DNA from: Marivita sp041725935
GTDB lineage: Bacteria > Pseudomonadota > Alphaproteobacteria > Rhodobacterales > Rhodobacteraceae
Direction: 5' to 3'
Assembly: GCA_041725935.1 (NCBI GenBank)
Contig: JBGRQD010000005.1
Location: 124,001-188,000 of the forward strand
DNA: 64,000 nt
Positions 32,730 through 41,994 of the stretch are shown here, piece after piece. The translations under genes and the position numbers were made by a program. The notes under the pieces are model-generated. The model was given only the letters and a program-made list of their open reading frames with translations. It had not been told where the DNA came from and ran no database searches. The first letter of the stretch is position 1, and every line of letters begins with the position of its first letter.

Positions 32730-34025
32730 ATGTCTGACACCTCTAAAACCGCGCATCTCACGATTGGCGATTCCACCTATGACTTGCCGATCTACACGCC
32801 TTCCACCGGGCCGGACGTGATCGACATTCGCAAACTCTACAGTCAGGCGGGGGTATTCACCTACGACCCGGGCTTCACCTCCACAGCGGCTTGTGACAGC
32901 ACGATCACATTCATCGATGGTGACAAGGGCGAACTGCTGCACCGTGGCTATCCGATCGACCAGCTGGCCGAAAAATCGCACTATCTCGAGGTGTGCTTCC
33001 TGCTGCTTTACGGCTACCTGCCCAAGGCAGACGAGCTTGAGAATTTCGAAAAGACGATCACGCAGCACACGATGATCCACGAGCAGATGCACAACTTCTT
33101 CCGTGGCTTCCGCCGGGACGCGCACCCGATGGCCACGATGGTGGGTGTCGTCGGTGCTATGTCGGCGTTCTACCACGACTCGACCGACATCAATAACCCG
33201 CGCGAACGCGAGATCGCGTCGCACCGCCTGATCGCCAAGATGCCCACCATCGCGGCGATGGCTTACAAGTATTCAATCGGTCAGCCCTTCGTGTATCCGC
33301 GCAACGATCTCGATTACGCGGCGAATTTCCTGCACATGTGCTTTGCGGTCCCGGCGGAAGAGTATCAGGTCGATCCGATCCTCGCCCGCGCGATGGACCG
33401 TATCTTTACCCTGCATGCCGATCACGAGCAGAACGCCTCAACGTCGACCGTTCGCCTGGCTTCGTCCTCGGGGGCCAACCCGTTCGCCTGTATCGCAGCG
33501 GGCATCGCCTGTCTCTGGGGTCCGGCGCATGGCGGGGCGAATCAGGCCTGCCTCGAGATGCTCAAGGAAATCGGCACGCCCGAGAACATCCCCGAATACA
33601 TCGCCCGCGCCAAGGACAAGAACGATCCGTTCCGCCTGATGGGCTTTGGCCACCGCGTCTACAAGAACTTCGATCCGCGCGCGACAGTGATGAAGCAATC
33701 GGCAGACGAGGTGCTCGACCTTCTGGGCGTGGAGAACAACCCGATTCTAGCAACCGCCAAAGAGCTGGAGAAAGCTGCCTTGGCCGATCCCTATTTCGCC
33801 GAGAAAAAGCTGTTCCCGAACGTCGATTTCTATTCGGGCATCATCCTCGAAGCGATGGGCTTCCCGACCTCCATGTTCACGCCGGTCTTTGCGCTGAGCC
33901 GGACTGTCGGCTGGATTTCCCAGTGGAAAGAACAGCTTGCTGATCCACAGATGAAGATCGGCCGGCCGCGCCAGCTGTATCAGGGCGAAACGATGCGCGA
34001 TTACGTCGATATCGAGAACCGCTGA
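32730..34025 (+). CDS. gltA: Citrate synthase
   Basis: Condenses oxaloacetate with acetyl-CoA at the entry of the TCA cycle. The 431 residues are a type I (hexameric, NADH-sensitive family) enzyme. Catalytic groups are visible: His in CLWGPAHGGANQACLEML, His in MGFGHRVYKNFDPRA, and Asp in PNVDFYSGIIL. ATG 32730 has GAAGGGA upstream. It lies 83 bp after gltX on the same strand and is closed by a strong terminator at 34035. Confidence 0.98.
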   Translation: MSDTSKTAHLTIGDSTYDLPIYTPSTGPDVIDIRKLYSQAGVFTYDPGFTSTAACDSTITFIDGDKGELLHRGYPIDQLAEKSHYLEVCFLLLYGYLPKADELENFEKTITQHTMIHEQMHNFFRGFRRDAHPMATMVGVVGAMSAFYHDSTDINNPREREIASHRLIAKMPTIAAMAYKYSIGQPFVYPRNDLDYAANFLHMCFAVPAEEYQVDPILARAMDRIFTLHADHEQNASTSTVRLASSSGANPFACIAAGIACLWGPAHGGANQACLEMLKEIGTPENIPEYIARAKDKNDPFRLMGFGHRVYKNFDPRATVMKQSADEVLDLLGVENNPILATAKELEKAALADPYFAEKKLFPNVDFYSGIILEAMGFPTSMFTPVFALSRTVGWISQWKEQLADPQMKIGRPRQLYQGETMRDYVDIENR

Positions 34026-34034
34026 TTTGACTAG

Positions 34035-34061
34035 AAAAGGCCGCCTTTGGGCGGCCTTTTT
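34035..34061. terminator. Terminator between gltA and the convergent hydratase gene
   Basis: AAAAGGCCGCC, loop TTTG, GGCGGCC then five T. The A and T flanks make it usable in both directions. Confidence 0.85.
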
Positions 34062-34109
34062 ATGTGTAGCCTCAGGGGCGTACCGGTTTGCTGGAACCGG
34101 CTAGGCCAG

Positions 34110-34886
34110 TCAGCGTCCTTCGTATTGCGCCGGACGCTTTTCGAGGAACGCAACAACCCCTTCCTTGAAATCGCGGGTCTGGCCGCACTGACCTTGCAGC
34201 TTGGCCTCAAGCGCAAGCTGGTCTTCGAGATCGTTGTCAAATGACGCACGGATGGATTGCTTGACGCGCTGATAGGCGGCGGTCGGCCCTTTGGCGAGGT
34301 GCAGCGCGCGGGATTTCCAGTGCTCGGCGAAGCGGGCATCGGACACCGCCTCATAGATCATGCCCCAGTCGTCCGCCTGACGCGCGGTGATCTTGTCAGC
34401 GAACAGCGCAGCGCCCATCGCTTTGGCCAGCCCCATCTGGCGCGGCAGGTAATAGGTGCCGCCCGCGTCCGGGATGAGACCGATCCGGGTAAAGGCCTGC
34501 AGGAAAAAGGCGGATTCGGTGGCGATCACCACGTCCGCTGCCAAAGCGAGATTGGCCCCTGCCCCGGCTGCCGCACCGTTGACGGCGCTGATGGTGGGCA
34601 CCGGGCAGTCGTAGATCGCGCGCAGCATCGGCACGTATTCGTCCCGCAGGGTACGTTCCAGATCAAGGTTGGCCGCATTCGCCCGGTCACCCAAATCCTG
34701 CCCCGAGCAGAAGGATTTCCCCGCGCCGGTCAACACGACGACCCGCGCCGACTTGCCACCTGCCAGCACCGCGTCGGTGATTTCAGCCCGCATCTGGGTG
34801 TTGAGGGCGTTCATCACCTCGGGGCGGCTCAATGTGACCGTGGCCACGTCGTCGGTGATATCAAAGGTGATGGTGTCGTAATTCAT
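34110..34886 (-). CDS. Enoyl-CoA hydratase/isomerase, PaaG-like
   Basis: Crotonase-family enzyme of 258 residues. It resembles PaaG, the ring 1,2-epoxyphenylacetyl-CoA isomerase: VVVLTGAGKSFCSGQDLGDR, then PVPTISAVNGAAAGAGANLAL (oxyanion hole) and the catalytic region FTRIGLIPDAGGTYYLPRQ with Asp. The C-terminus ends EGVVAFLEKRPAQYEGR, close to PaaG. No other phenylacetate genes are present, so a general beta-oxidation role is equally possible. ATG 34886 has AGGAG upstream. It follows ccmH on the same strand after 73 bp. Confidence 0.9.
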   Translation of the reverse strand: MNYDTITFDITDDVATVTLSRPEVMNALNTQMRAEITDAVLAGGKSARVVVLTGAGKSFCSGQDLGDRANAANLDLERTLRDEYVPMLRAIYDCPVPTISAVNGAAAGAGANLALAADVVIATESAFFLQAFTRIGLIPDAGGTYYLPRQMGLAKAMGAALFADKITARQADDWGMIYEAVSDARFAEHWKSRALHLAKGPTAAYQRVKQSIRASFDNDLEDQLALEAKLQGQCGQTRDFKEGVVAFLEKRPAQYEGR

Positions 34887-34959
34887 GCGCCGGGAACTCC
34901 TGATGATGCTTGCGGCATCAAACACAAGAGCACCCCGTTTGGCAAAGCCGAACGCCGCG

Positions 34960-35451
34960 TCACGATTCTTTGAGGATCTCTTTCAACCGCGCCGATTCCT
35001 CGTCGGACAATGTTGTCTCGGTCGGCGCTGCCGCCTTGGAGCGGCTGCGCACATAGCTGATCCCGATCCCCAGAGCGAGCAGGAACAACCCCGGCCCCGA
35101 GAGCCACAGGATGATGTTCCATCCGTCAGTGCGCGGCTTGAGCAGGACAAACTCGCCATAGCGCTGAACAAGGTAGTCCAGCACCTCTTCGTCGCTGTCA
35201 CCTTCGACCAGACGTTCACGCACGACGATCCGCAATTCCTTCGCCAGATCGGCGTTCGATTCGTCGATGCTCTCGTTCTGGCAGACCAAACAGCGCAGGC
35301 CTCTGGACAACTCGCGCGCCCGGCTTTCCAGCGCCGGGTCCGCCAGCACTTCGTCAGGCTGAACCGCAAAGGCGGGTGTCGCCACCGGAACGGCGACACC
35401 GAAGCAAAGGATCACGGCCAGACACCGCAGCGCGTAGGACACAGGTCTCAT
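34960..35451 (-). CDS. ccmH: Cytochrome c-type biogenesis protein CcmH
   Basis: Thioreduction partner of cytochrome c maturation system I; reduces or holds the apocytochrome CXXCH motif for heme attachment. The 163 residues have a signal peptide (LAVILCFGVAVPVATPAFA) and the active-site LRCLVCQNESIDESNADLA motif with Cys54 and Cys57. A charged periplasmic helix and a C-terminal membrane anchor near LWLSGPGLFLLALGIGISYV follow. It corresponds to the short CcmH/CycL form. The start overlaps the ccmF stop by ATGA on the minus strand, so the two are coupled. Confidence 0.95.
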   Translation of the reverse strand: MRPVSYALRCLAVILCFGVAVPVATPAFAVQPDEVLADPALESRARELSRGLRCLVCQNESIDESNADLAKELRIVVRERLVEGDSDEEVLDYLVQRYGEFVLLKPRTDGWNIILWLSGPGLFLLALGIGISYVRSRSKAAAPTETTLSDEESARLKEILKES

Positions 35452-37415
35452 TCCGCGGGAACTCCCTGCGGTGTTGGTTGCTGCCGTGCGCCCGCCGCGA
35501 CGCGATAGCGACGGTCCGTCAAGGAGATTAGACCTCCCAAGGCCATGAGGATGGAGCCTGCCCAGATCCAGTTCGCCAGCGGCTTGATATAGGTGCGCAT
35601 AACCCAACCGCCATCATTCTGCTCGTCCCCGATCACGACATAGATATCGCGCAGGAAACGGTAGTCGATCGCCGCCTCGGTCGTGGGCATCTGGGCCACG
35701 GGGTAGTTGCGCTTTTCGGGGTTGAGCACCGCGATCTCTTCCCCGTCCTGACGGACAATCACGTCCCCCATGGTCGAGAAATAGTTCGGACCACGCACTT
35801 GGTTGACCGCAGTCAGTTCCAGTTCAAAATCACCGACTTGGAAAGGTTCCCCGATCTGCGCGACACGGATGTCTTCCTCTTGCCAGGCCATCAGACCGGC
35901 AACGCCAACCATTGTGATACCAAACCCGATATGCGCCGTCGCCTTGCCCCAATCAGAGCGCGGCAGCCTCATGAGGCGCGACAGATCGCGGGTCTGACCG
36001 GTGCGGTTGATCAGATCGACCACCGCGCCCGAGATCACCCAAGCTGCAAGGAACACGCCAACGGGACCAAGCAGGCTGGTGCCAGTCTGCATGGTCCAGA
36101 ACAGGCCCAGAAGCAGGAGGCTCAAGATGAATGCCGGGAACAACTGCTTGACGGCGCGTTGCACCTTGGCCCGCTTCCAGCTGAGCATGGAGCCAAGCGG
36201 CAAGAGCAGGCCGAGCACCACCATGAACGGTGTGAAGGCCATGTTGAAGAAAGGTGCGCCGACGCTCAGCTTCGTATCGAAAAACATCTCTGCCACAACG
36301 GGCCACATGGTGCCGACGAACACGACGAAACAGCTGACCGCGAGGATCACGTTGTTTGCGACCAACGCGCTTTCCCGGCTAGCCACACCAAAGACACCCT
36401 TGGCTTCCATTGTGGACGCACGGATCGCGTAAAGCGTCAGCGCACCACCGGTGAAGAACACCATGATCATCAGGATGAACACACCCCGTTCGGGGTCGTT
36501 GGCAAAGGCATGTACCGAGGTCAGCAGACCCGAGCGCACGATGAACGTGCCGATCAGCGAGAACCCGAAGGCGAGGATGGCCAGCAGGATGGTCCAGCTT
36601 TTCAGCGCCTCGCGCTTTTCCACAACGATGGCGGAATGCAACAGCGCGGATGCCAGCAACCACGGCATGAATGACGCGTTTTCGACCGGATCCCAGAACC
36701 AGAAACCGCCCCAGCCAAGCTCGTAATAGGCCCACCACGACCCCAGCGCGATGCCGATGGTCAGAAAGACCCACGCCGCAAGCGTCCAAGGGCGCACCCA
36801 CCGGCCCCAAGCCGCATCCACACGGCCTTCGATCAGCGCGGCGACGGCGAAGCTGAAACAGATGCTCAGACCGACATAGCCGAGATACAGGAACGGCGGG
36901 TGGAAGGCCAAACCGGGATCCTGCAGCAGCGGGTTGAGGTCCTGCCCGTCAAAGGGTGGCACCACGAGGCGCGTGAACGGGTTGGACGTGAAGATGATGA
37001 AAGCGAAAAAGGCAACGGCGACAGCGGATTGCACCGCAAGAACGCGGGCCCGCAAGGTCGGCGGAAGGCCTTTGCCGAACCAGGCGGCCATCCCACCGAA
37101 GAGCGTCAGGATCAGCACCCAGAGCAGCATCGACCCTTCATGGTTCCCCCAGACACCACTGATCTTGTAAATCATCGGCTTCGCGGAATGGCTATTGAGC
37201 CACACGAGCCGCAGCGAGAAATCGGAGGTCACGAATGCATAGGTCAGCGCGACGAAGGCAAACGCCGTGAGCAGGAATTGCACGGTCGCAGCCGGTTCGG
37301 CCACGGCCATCCATCCCGGCCAGCGTTTGTGCGCGCCCACCAATGGGACAACGGATTGCACGATCGCGACAAGGAACGCGAGGATGAGGGCGAAGTGACC
37401 GAGTTCTGTAACCAT
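35448..37415 (-). CDS. ccmF: Cytochrome c heme lyase subunit CcmF
   Basis: Large membrane subunit of the heme ligation complex of cytochrome c maturation system I; takes heme from holo-CcmE and passes it to apocytochrome. The 655 residues contain many membrane segments and the WWD heme-handling domain WGGFWFWDPVEN at 235-246. Conserved histidines flank it (for example in FHPPFLYLGYVG and LNSHSAKPMIY). It is followed by ccmH with a four-base overlap; ccmI, normally next in some relatives, is not here and ccmE lies 15 kb away. ATG 37415 is chosen by family start (MVTELGHFAL). Confidence 0.96.
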   Translation of the reverse strand: MVTELGHFALILAFLVAIVQSVVPLVGAHKRWPGWMAVAEPAATVQFLLTAFAFVALTYAFVTSDFSLRLVWLNSHSAKPMIYKISGVWGNHEGSMLLWVLILTLFGGMAAWFGKGLPPTLRARVLAVQSAVAVAFFAFIIFTSNPFTRLVVPPFDGQDLNPLLQDPGLAFHPPFLYLGYVGLSICFSFAVAALIEGRVDAAWGRWVRPWTLAAWVFLTIGIALGSWWAYYELGWGGFWFWDPVENASFMPWLLASALLHSAIVVEKREALKSWTILLAILAFGFSLIGTFIVRSGLLTSVHAFANDPERGVFILMIMVFFTGGALTLYAIRASTMEAKGVFGVASRESALVANNVILAVSCFVVFVGTMWPVVAEMFFDTKLSVGAPFFNMAFTPFMVVLGLLLPLGSMLSWKRAKVQRAVKQLFPAFILSLLLLGLFWTMQTGTSLLGPVGVFLAAWVISGAVVDLINRTGQTRDLSRLMRLPRSDWGKATAHIGFGITMVGVAGLMAWQEEDIRVAQIGEPFQVGDFELELTAVNQVRGPNYFSTMGDVIVRQDGEEIAVLNPEKRNYPVAQMPTTEAAIDYRFLRDIYVVIGDEQNDGGWVMRTYIKPLANWIWAGSILMALGGLISLTDRRYRVAAGARQQPTPQGVPAE

Positions 37416-37490
37416 GTGACAGAGTATAGGCGCAGGATCTGCCACGGCCAACGAGTTTTGCCGTATGACGCGGTTCACATTGTCGCAAGC

Positions 37491-37532
37491 GGTTTCCCTC
37501 GACGGAACCCCCGGACGCTTTATAGCGTCCGG
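37491..37532. repeat. Paired palindromes (copy 3, partly decayed)
   Basis: GGTTTCCCTCGACGGAACCC (37491-37510, imperfect) is followed by the perfect hairpin CCGGACGCT-TTAT-AGCGTCCGG (37511-37532). Read from the holin gene, whose stop lies six bases away, the order is GC-rich palindrome then TTTCC-type palindrome, as in the two other copies. Confidence 0.8.
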
Positions 37533-37538
37533 CCCCGC

Positions 37539-38063
37539 TCACCGGCGCTGCTGCCGCCACTCATCCAGCGCGGCATTGCCGTCTGCCTGCGGTTCGCCCT
37601 GCGGCACGACGGGTTCGGACAGGGTCGGCTCCGGCGGCGTCACCTGCGCCATGCGCGCCAGCAGATCGCGTTGAAACTCCTGCCCTTTGGCCTGATGCCG
37701 AGCCCCGAAGTAGAAGCTGACGATCGCCCCCAAAAGCCACCAGAGCGGATCCGGCACAAGTGCAAGACCCACCATGCGGGCGGAAAACCAGACCGGGTCC
37801 ACCATCGCCGCGGCAAACAAGCCCAACGTCCCGAGCGCCATCGCCGGGCGCGGCACCCGGTTGAGCGCATCCATCAGCCGGTCGAACCAGCCTCGCTGGG
37901 GCGCGTAGAATTCCGCCGCGAATTGGCTCAGTGACGCCCCCTGACGGTCGTGATCCCGCAGCGCCTGCGCTTCGGCATTGGGGCGGAACACCTCGACCGT
38001 GTCGCGCAGCACGTTGCGCCCTGACCCGAAGACCAGCGAAAACACCTGTTCGATCAATCCCAT
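37539..38063 (-). CDS. Holin family protein (three-TM type)
   Basis: A 174-residue protein with an amphipathic N-terminal half (MGLIEQVFSLVFGSGRNVLRD) and two clear hydrophobic segments, about 73-90 (PAMALGTLGLFAAAMVDP) and 100-120 (DPLWWLLGAIVSFYFGA). A hydrophilic C-terminus rich in Gln and Pro follows. This matches the holin family paired with N-acetylmuramidases in Rhodobacteraceae. Such a pair releases gene transfer agents by lysis in Rhodobacter capsulatus. The start overlaps the end of the muramidase gene by 10 bases, so the two are coupled. The membrane-pore role is a family inference. Confidence 0.85.
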   Translation of the reverse strand: MGLIEQVFSLVFGSGRNVLRDTVEVFRPNAEAQALRDHDRQGASLSQFAAEFYAPQRGWFDRLMDALNRVPRPAMALGTLGLFAAAMVDPVWFSARMVGLALVPDPLWWLLGAIVSFYFGARHQAKGQEFQRDLLARMAQVTPPEPTLSEPVVPQGEPQADGNAALDEWRQQRR

Positions 38064-38677
38064 GATGACACCCTGTGTTGAAATGCGGCCGGCGTCAGAT
38101 GATAGCGGGCGGCGATGAACGCCTCGGCCCGCGTGATCCATCCGCCTTTTCGTCCCGCTCGGCTGCGCGCGTATTTGCGGCTCGTGGGGCGGCGGTCGGC
38201 AAGGTCGAAATAGTAGTTTCGCCGTTCGATCCCGTAGGCATCGACCATGTGATTCGGCGCACTGGCGTGGGCCCGGGCCGCGGCCGCGATGGTCTTGGGA
38301 CCGATCGCACCGTCCACCTCCACCGCGAATCCCATCTTGCGCAAGAGCCGTTGCAGGATCTTCACCGCATTGGCACCCGCATTCACATACATGTCGAACA
38401 CCGTGGCCTGCAGCGGTTCGGGCAGGTCCGCGATTCGCGGACGCACGTAGTAATGATCGACGAAAATCTGGACCGCCTGTTCGCGGCTGAGGCGCTGCAC
38501 ATCGGCGCGCGTCACCTGCCCGTCGCCGGTGAGGTCGAGCCCCAGACGCCGCATCGTGTGGATCGTCACACCGTGGTTGGTCGCGCCACCCGGATCGTCC
38601 GGATCATCGACATAGCCGCCCTCGCGCGCCACGATTTCCCGTGCGATGGCCCGCACCCGCTGGTTCTGCCCTTGCAT
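38054..38677 (-). CDS. Holin-associated N-acetylmuramidase (GH108 family endolysin)
   Basis: A 207-residue peptidoglycan hydrolase. The N-terminal GH108 domain has the catalytic Glu in VAREGGYVDDPDDPGGATNH and a following HTMRRLGLDLTGDG segment. The C-terminal part (EVDGAIGPKTIAAAARAHAS) is the peptidoglycan-binding type 3 domain. No signal peptide is seen, so export would need the neighbouring holin. Together with that gene it forms a two-gene lysis cassette that, in this bacterial family, is often linked to gene transfer agent release rather than to a resident prophage; no other phage genes surround it. ATG 38677 has GGGGGCGG upstream. Confidence 0.9.
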   Translation of the reverse strand: MQGQNQRVRAIAREIVAREGGYVDDPDDPGGATNHGVTIHTMRRLGLDLTGDGQVTRADVQRLSREQAVQIFVDHYYVRPRIADLPEPLQATVFDMYVNAGANAVKILQRLLRKMGFAVEVDGAIGPKTIAAAARAHASAPNHMVDAYGIERRNYYFDLADRRPTSRKYARSRAGRKGGWITRAEAFIAARYHLTPAAFQHRVSSWD

Positions 38678-38765
38678 CTGCCGCCCCCGATTGCCCTGCG
38701 GCGCAAAGACTGCAAAGCTATGGTTAATCAAGTCACAAACCGGCGCACGGTGCAGGAGAAACCGC

Positions 38766-39215
38766 GTGGAACACTCTGACCTGACAGGTAAATCGGCACA
38801 GGAGATCATTCACCACCTGGACCTGTCGCCGCATCCCGAAGGCGGGCATTACCGCCAGACATGGATCGCGGATGAGGCCGGTCGCCCATCAGGCACCTGC
38901 ATCTATTTCCTGCTCGGCGCGGGTGAACGCAGCCATTGGCACAAGGTTGATGCGGCCGAGATCTGGCATCACTATGCCGGTGCGCCCCTGATCCTGTCGC
39001 TGTCCGAACACGACGCCGGCCCTGCGGTCGATCATCTTCTGGGCCCCGATCTGTTTGCCGATCAAAGCCCGCAGATCATCGTGCCGCCGCATCACTGGCA
39101 GGCGGCGCAAAGCACTGGCGCATGGAGTCTCGTGGGATGCACCGTCAGCCCCGCGTTCAGCTTTGACGGCTTCACCCTTGCGCCGCCGGGGTTTGACATT
39201 CCGCGCGCCGATTGA
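38766..39215 (+). CDS. Cupin family protein (DUF985)
   Basis: A 149-residue cupin of the DUF985 family. The fold signature PEGGHYRQTWI, then GERSHWHKVDAAEIWHHYAG, contains the two histidines and Glu expected for metal binding. The C-terminal VPPHHWQAAQSTGAWSLVGC and CTVSPAFSFDGFTLAPPG close the barrel. Substrate is unknown; family members are loosely linked to sugar or sulfur metabolism. A GTG start at 38766 is chosen since AGGAG lies seven bases upstream and upstream codons have no similarity. It diverges from the muramidase gene and precedes a thioesterase gene by 12 bases. Confidence 0.85.
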   Translation: MEHSDLTGKSAQEIIHHLDLSPHPEGGHYRQTWIADEAGRPSGTCIYFLLGAGERSHWHKVDAAEIWHHYAGAPLILSLSEHDAGPAVDHLLGPDLFADQSPQIIVPPHHWQAAQSTGAWSLVGCTVSPAFSFDGFTLAPPGFDIPRAD

Positions 39216-39227
39216 CAGAGCGCAGGC

Positions 39228-39713
39228 ATGACAGACATCCCCTATCTCACACCGCTGACCCCTGACCAGCAGCGCGCCCTTGGCGTGACCGAGCCCTGGC
39301 CGCTGGCGCTTGCCGACCGCGTGCGCTTTGCAGAGCTTGATCCGCTCAACCACGTCAACAATGTCGCCTATTTGATCTGGTTCGAAACCGCGCGGGTGGC
39401 CTATTTCAAGCGTGTCGGCATCTCGACCTACGAAGATGCCGCGGTCGAACCGCGCATCGTGATCCGGCGCGGTGAAATGGACTGGTTGCAGGAGATGCGC
39501 GCGGACGAGGATTTCGTGATCCTGACACGCGCCGTCGATTACCGGACGAGCAGCTTTACCCTCAAACAGGAAATCCGCGCGGGCGGCACGGTGCGGGCCA
39601 GATTCACCTGTGTGATCGTGCTGTTGCACCCCGATGGCAGCGGGCGCATGCCGATCCCGCCCCATGTCCTCGAGGTGTTTCACCAAATCGACGGCGTCGA
39701 ACGACGTGCCTAG
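39228..39713 (+). CDS. Hotdog-fold acyl-CoA thioesterase
   Basis: A 161-residue thioesterase superfamily protein resembling 4-hydroxybenzoyl-CoA thioesterases. The key segment VRFAELDPLNHVNNVAYLIW contains the conserved Asp that attacks the thioester, and GEMDWLQEMRADEDF and YRTSSFTLKQEI continue the fold. The acyl substrate cannot be read. It follows the cupin gene closely and converges on pgi with a 14-bp gap. Confidence 0.88.
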   Translation: MTDIPYLTPLTPDQQRALGVTEPWPLALADRVRFAELDPLNHVNNVAYLIWFETARVAYFKRVGISTYEDAAVEPRIVIRRGEMDWLQEMRADEDFVILTRAVDYRTSSFTLKQEIRAGGTVRARFTCVIVLLHPDGSGRMPIPPHVLEVFHQIDGVERRA

Positions 39714-39727
39714 ACGCCGACACGATC

Positions 39728-41311
39728 TCAGGAATAGCGTTTCACATAGCCCAACAGCGCCTGCGTGCTGCCATCCTTGCCGTCTGCAGGCGTATCGCCA
39801 CTGACCAGCGGGCCGAGCGAGGTCGCAAGCTCCTTGCCAAGTTCGACGCCCCATTGATCGAACGAGTTGATGCCAAGGATCACCCCTTCCACAAACACCC
39901 GGTGTTCATACAAAGCAATGATCTGGCCCAGCACCTCGGGTGTGAGTTTCGGCATCATCAGTGTCGTCGAGGGCCGGTTGCCCGGAAACACCCGGTGCCG
40001 CGCCTGCCGCTCCAGTTCGTCGCCCGACAGACCCTTGGCCGCCATGATCGCCCGCGCTTCGGCCAGCGACCGCCCGCGCATCAGCGCTTCGGACTGGGCA
40101 AGGCAATTCGCGATGAGCAACTCGTGATGATGGCGCAGGTCTGGTTCGTGGCCTTCGGCAGCCACCATGAATTCGCAGGGAACGACCCGCGTGCCCTGAT
40201 GGATCAACTGGTAGAACGCGTGTTGTCCATTGGTGCCCGGCTCGCCCCAGACGACCGGACCGGATTGGACCGGCAGGGACGTGCCATCCATCGCGACCGA
40301 TTTGCCGTTCGATTCCATCTCAAGCTGTTGCAGATAGGCCGGCAGCCGCGACAGCCTGTTGTCATAGGGCAACACCGCACGGGTGGCATGGCCAAGCCCC
40401 TGATTGTGCCAGATGCCGGCAAGCGCCAGCAGAACCGGCATGTTTTCGTGCAACGCGGCAGACCGGAAATGCCGGTCCATCGCCTGACCGCCGCGCAGAA
40501 AGGCGCGGAACCCGTCCGGGCCGATGGCGATCATCAGCGACAGGCCGATCGGCCCCCACATGGAATAGCGCCCGCCGACCCAATCCTCGAACCCCAGCAC
40601 GCGCTCCGGCGGGATACCCCACTCCGCTGCAGCCTTGGCATTTGACGACAGCGCGATGAAGCGTCCGTCGGGGCTGACACCGTGATCCTGCAGCCACGCC
40701 CGCGCGGTGCGGGCGTTGGTCATGGTCTCGATGGTGGTGAAGGTCTTGGAGGCGACGATGAACAATGTGGTTTCCGGGTCACAGCCGCGCAGCGTGTCGG
40801 CAATGTCGGCGGCATCCACGTTCGACACGAAATGGCAGCGCGGCCCGTCGCGGTAAGGCGCCAGCGCCAGATAGGCCATCGCAGGTCCAAGGTCCGACCC
40901 GCCGATGCCGATATTCACCACGTCGGTGAACGCCGCGCCCCGCACCTCGGTGGCCAGAGCGTCCATCCGGGCCAGCGTCTCCAGCACATCCGGCATCACG
41001 TCCTCACCGTCGACCAGCACCGGATCGCCATCCAGATTGCGCAGCGCTGTGTGCAGGACCGCGCGGCCTTCGGTTTCGTTGATCGTGTCGCCGGTGAACA
41101 TCGCGGCGCGCCGCGCGTCGACCTCTGCCGCTTTGGCCAGCCCGATCAGCACATCGCGGGTCGCGGCGTCGATTTGCGTCTTGGAGTAGTCGAAGAGCAG
41201 GTCAAGCGCGGTCACGCTGAACCCTGCGGCCCGATCCGCATCGGCCTCGAACAGGCGAAGGATCGACCGGTCGCGGCCCGCGTCCGCCGCCGCTTTCAGG
41301 ACATCCCACAT
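39728..41311 (-). CDS. pgi: Glucose-6-phosphate isomerase
   Basis: Interconverts glucose-6-phosphate and fructose-6-phosphate. The 527 residues show NIGIGGSDLGPAMAYLAL, the signature EDWVGGRYSMWGPIGLSLMI and the second signature near GILGINSFDQWGVELGK, with active-site Lys in the latter. ATG 41311 has GGAG about nine bases upstream; the open frame continues six codons further to a TTG inside pgl. It is the last gene of zwf-pgl-pgi, with a gap of five bases after pgl, supporting one operon for glucose catabolism through the Entner-Doudoroff and pentose phosphate routes. Confidence 0.97.
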   Translation of the reverse strand: MWDVLKAAADAGRDRSILRLFEADADRAAGFSVTALDLLFDYSKTQIDAATRDVLIGLAKAAEVDARRAAMFTGDTINETEGRAVLHTALRNLDGDPVLVDGEDVMPDVLETLARMDALATEVRGAAFTDVVNIGIGGSDLGPAMAYLALAPYRDGPRCHFVSNVDAADIADTLRGCDPETTLFIVASKTFTTIETMTNARTARAWLQDHGVSPDGRFIALSSNAKAAAEWGIPPERVLGFEDWVGGRYSMWGPIGLSLMIAIGPDGFRAFLRGGQAMDRHFRSAALHENMPVLLALAGIWHNQGLGHATRAVLPYDNRLSRLPAYLQQLEMESNGKSVAMDGTSLPVQSGPVVWGEPGTNGQHAFYQLIHQGTRVVPCEFMVAAEGHEPDLRHHHELLIANCLAQSEALMRGRSLAEARAIMAAKGLSGDELERQARHRVFPGNRPSTTLMMPKLTPEVLGQIIALYEHRVFVEGVILGINSFDQWGVELGKELATSLGPLVSGDTPADGKDGSTQALLGYVKRYS

Positions 41312-41316
41312 CGCCT

Positions 41317-41994
41317 TTACTCCGCCCAATGAACCGTTGCATCGTCCAGGACCGCGTTGATCGGCGCGTCCTCGGGAAGCTTGCCCTGCGCGGCCTCCAG
41401 CGCATCGCGCTTGTCCTGACCGAAGATCAGCACATGCTTGCGCATCGCGTCGTTGAGCACCCGCGCGCTCAGCGTGATGCGGGGCTCGGGCGCGCCCGGC
41501 GCGCGCATCGGCACGAGGATCGGCGCATTCGCGTCCAGCGCAGTGTCCAGCTTGTCCGCCCCCGGAAAGATCGACGCGGTGTGCATGTCTGTGCCCATGC
41601 CCAGAAGCACAACCGCCAGTGGCAATTTATCCGCGATCTGCGATTCAAGCTCGGCCAGCACCTCTTCGGGTTCATGCGCCGGGATGTAGAGCGGCAACAG
41701 GCGTGCGGCTGCCGCGCGTTCGACCAGCAGGCGGTCGCGCACCAGTCGCGTGTTCGACCGCGCGTCGTCCTCGGGCACCCAGCGTTCATCGGTCAGCATC
41801 ACGTCCACACGATCCCAGTCCAGATCGGCGGCGCAAAGATCGTCGAACACCGGCCCCGGCGACGTGCCACCGGGCACCGCAAGCACCACGCGCTCTTCAT
41901 GGCCAAGGATCATGCGCAGATCGCCCGCCAGCTGGTTGGCGAGATCCATCGCCAGCATTTCACGGTCGGGATAGGTCTGAAAATCATAGCTCAT
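41317..41994 (-). CDS. pgl: 6-phosphogluconolactonase
   Basis: Hydrolyses 6-phosphoglucono-lactone from the zwf product to 6-phosphogluconate. The 225 residues carry AVPGGTSPGPVFDDLCAAD, VDVMLTDERWVPEDDARSN and VVLLGMGTDMHTASIFPGA, all typical of DevB/SOL-type lactonases. The start overlaps the zwf stop as ATGA, so translation is coupled, and pgi follows five bases after the stop. Confidence 0.96.
   Translation of the reverse strand: MSYDFQTYPDREMLAMDLANQLAGDLRMILGHEERVVLAVPGGTSPGPVFDDLCAADLDWDRVDVMLTDERWVPEDDARSNTRLVRDRLLVERAAAARLLPLYIPAHEPEEVLAELESQIADKLPLAVVLLGMGTDMHTASIFPGADKLDTALDANAPILVPMRAPGAPEPRITLSARVLNDAMRKHVLIFGQDKRDALEAAQGKLPEDAPINAVLDDATVHWAE

Noticed and set aside
37539..38677. 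Prophage remnant
   Set aside because: Only holin and endolysin are present; no integrase, capsid, tail or attachment repeats around them.
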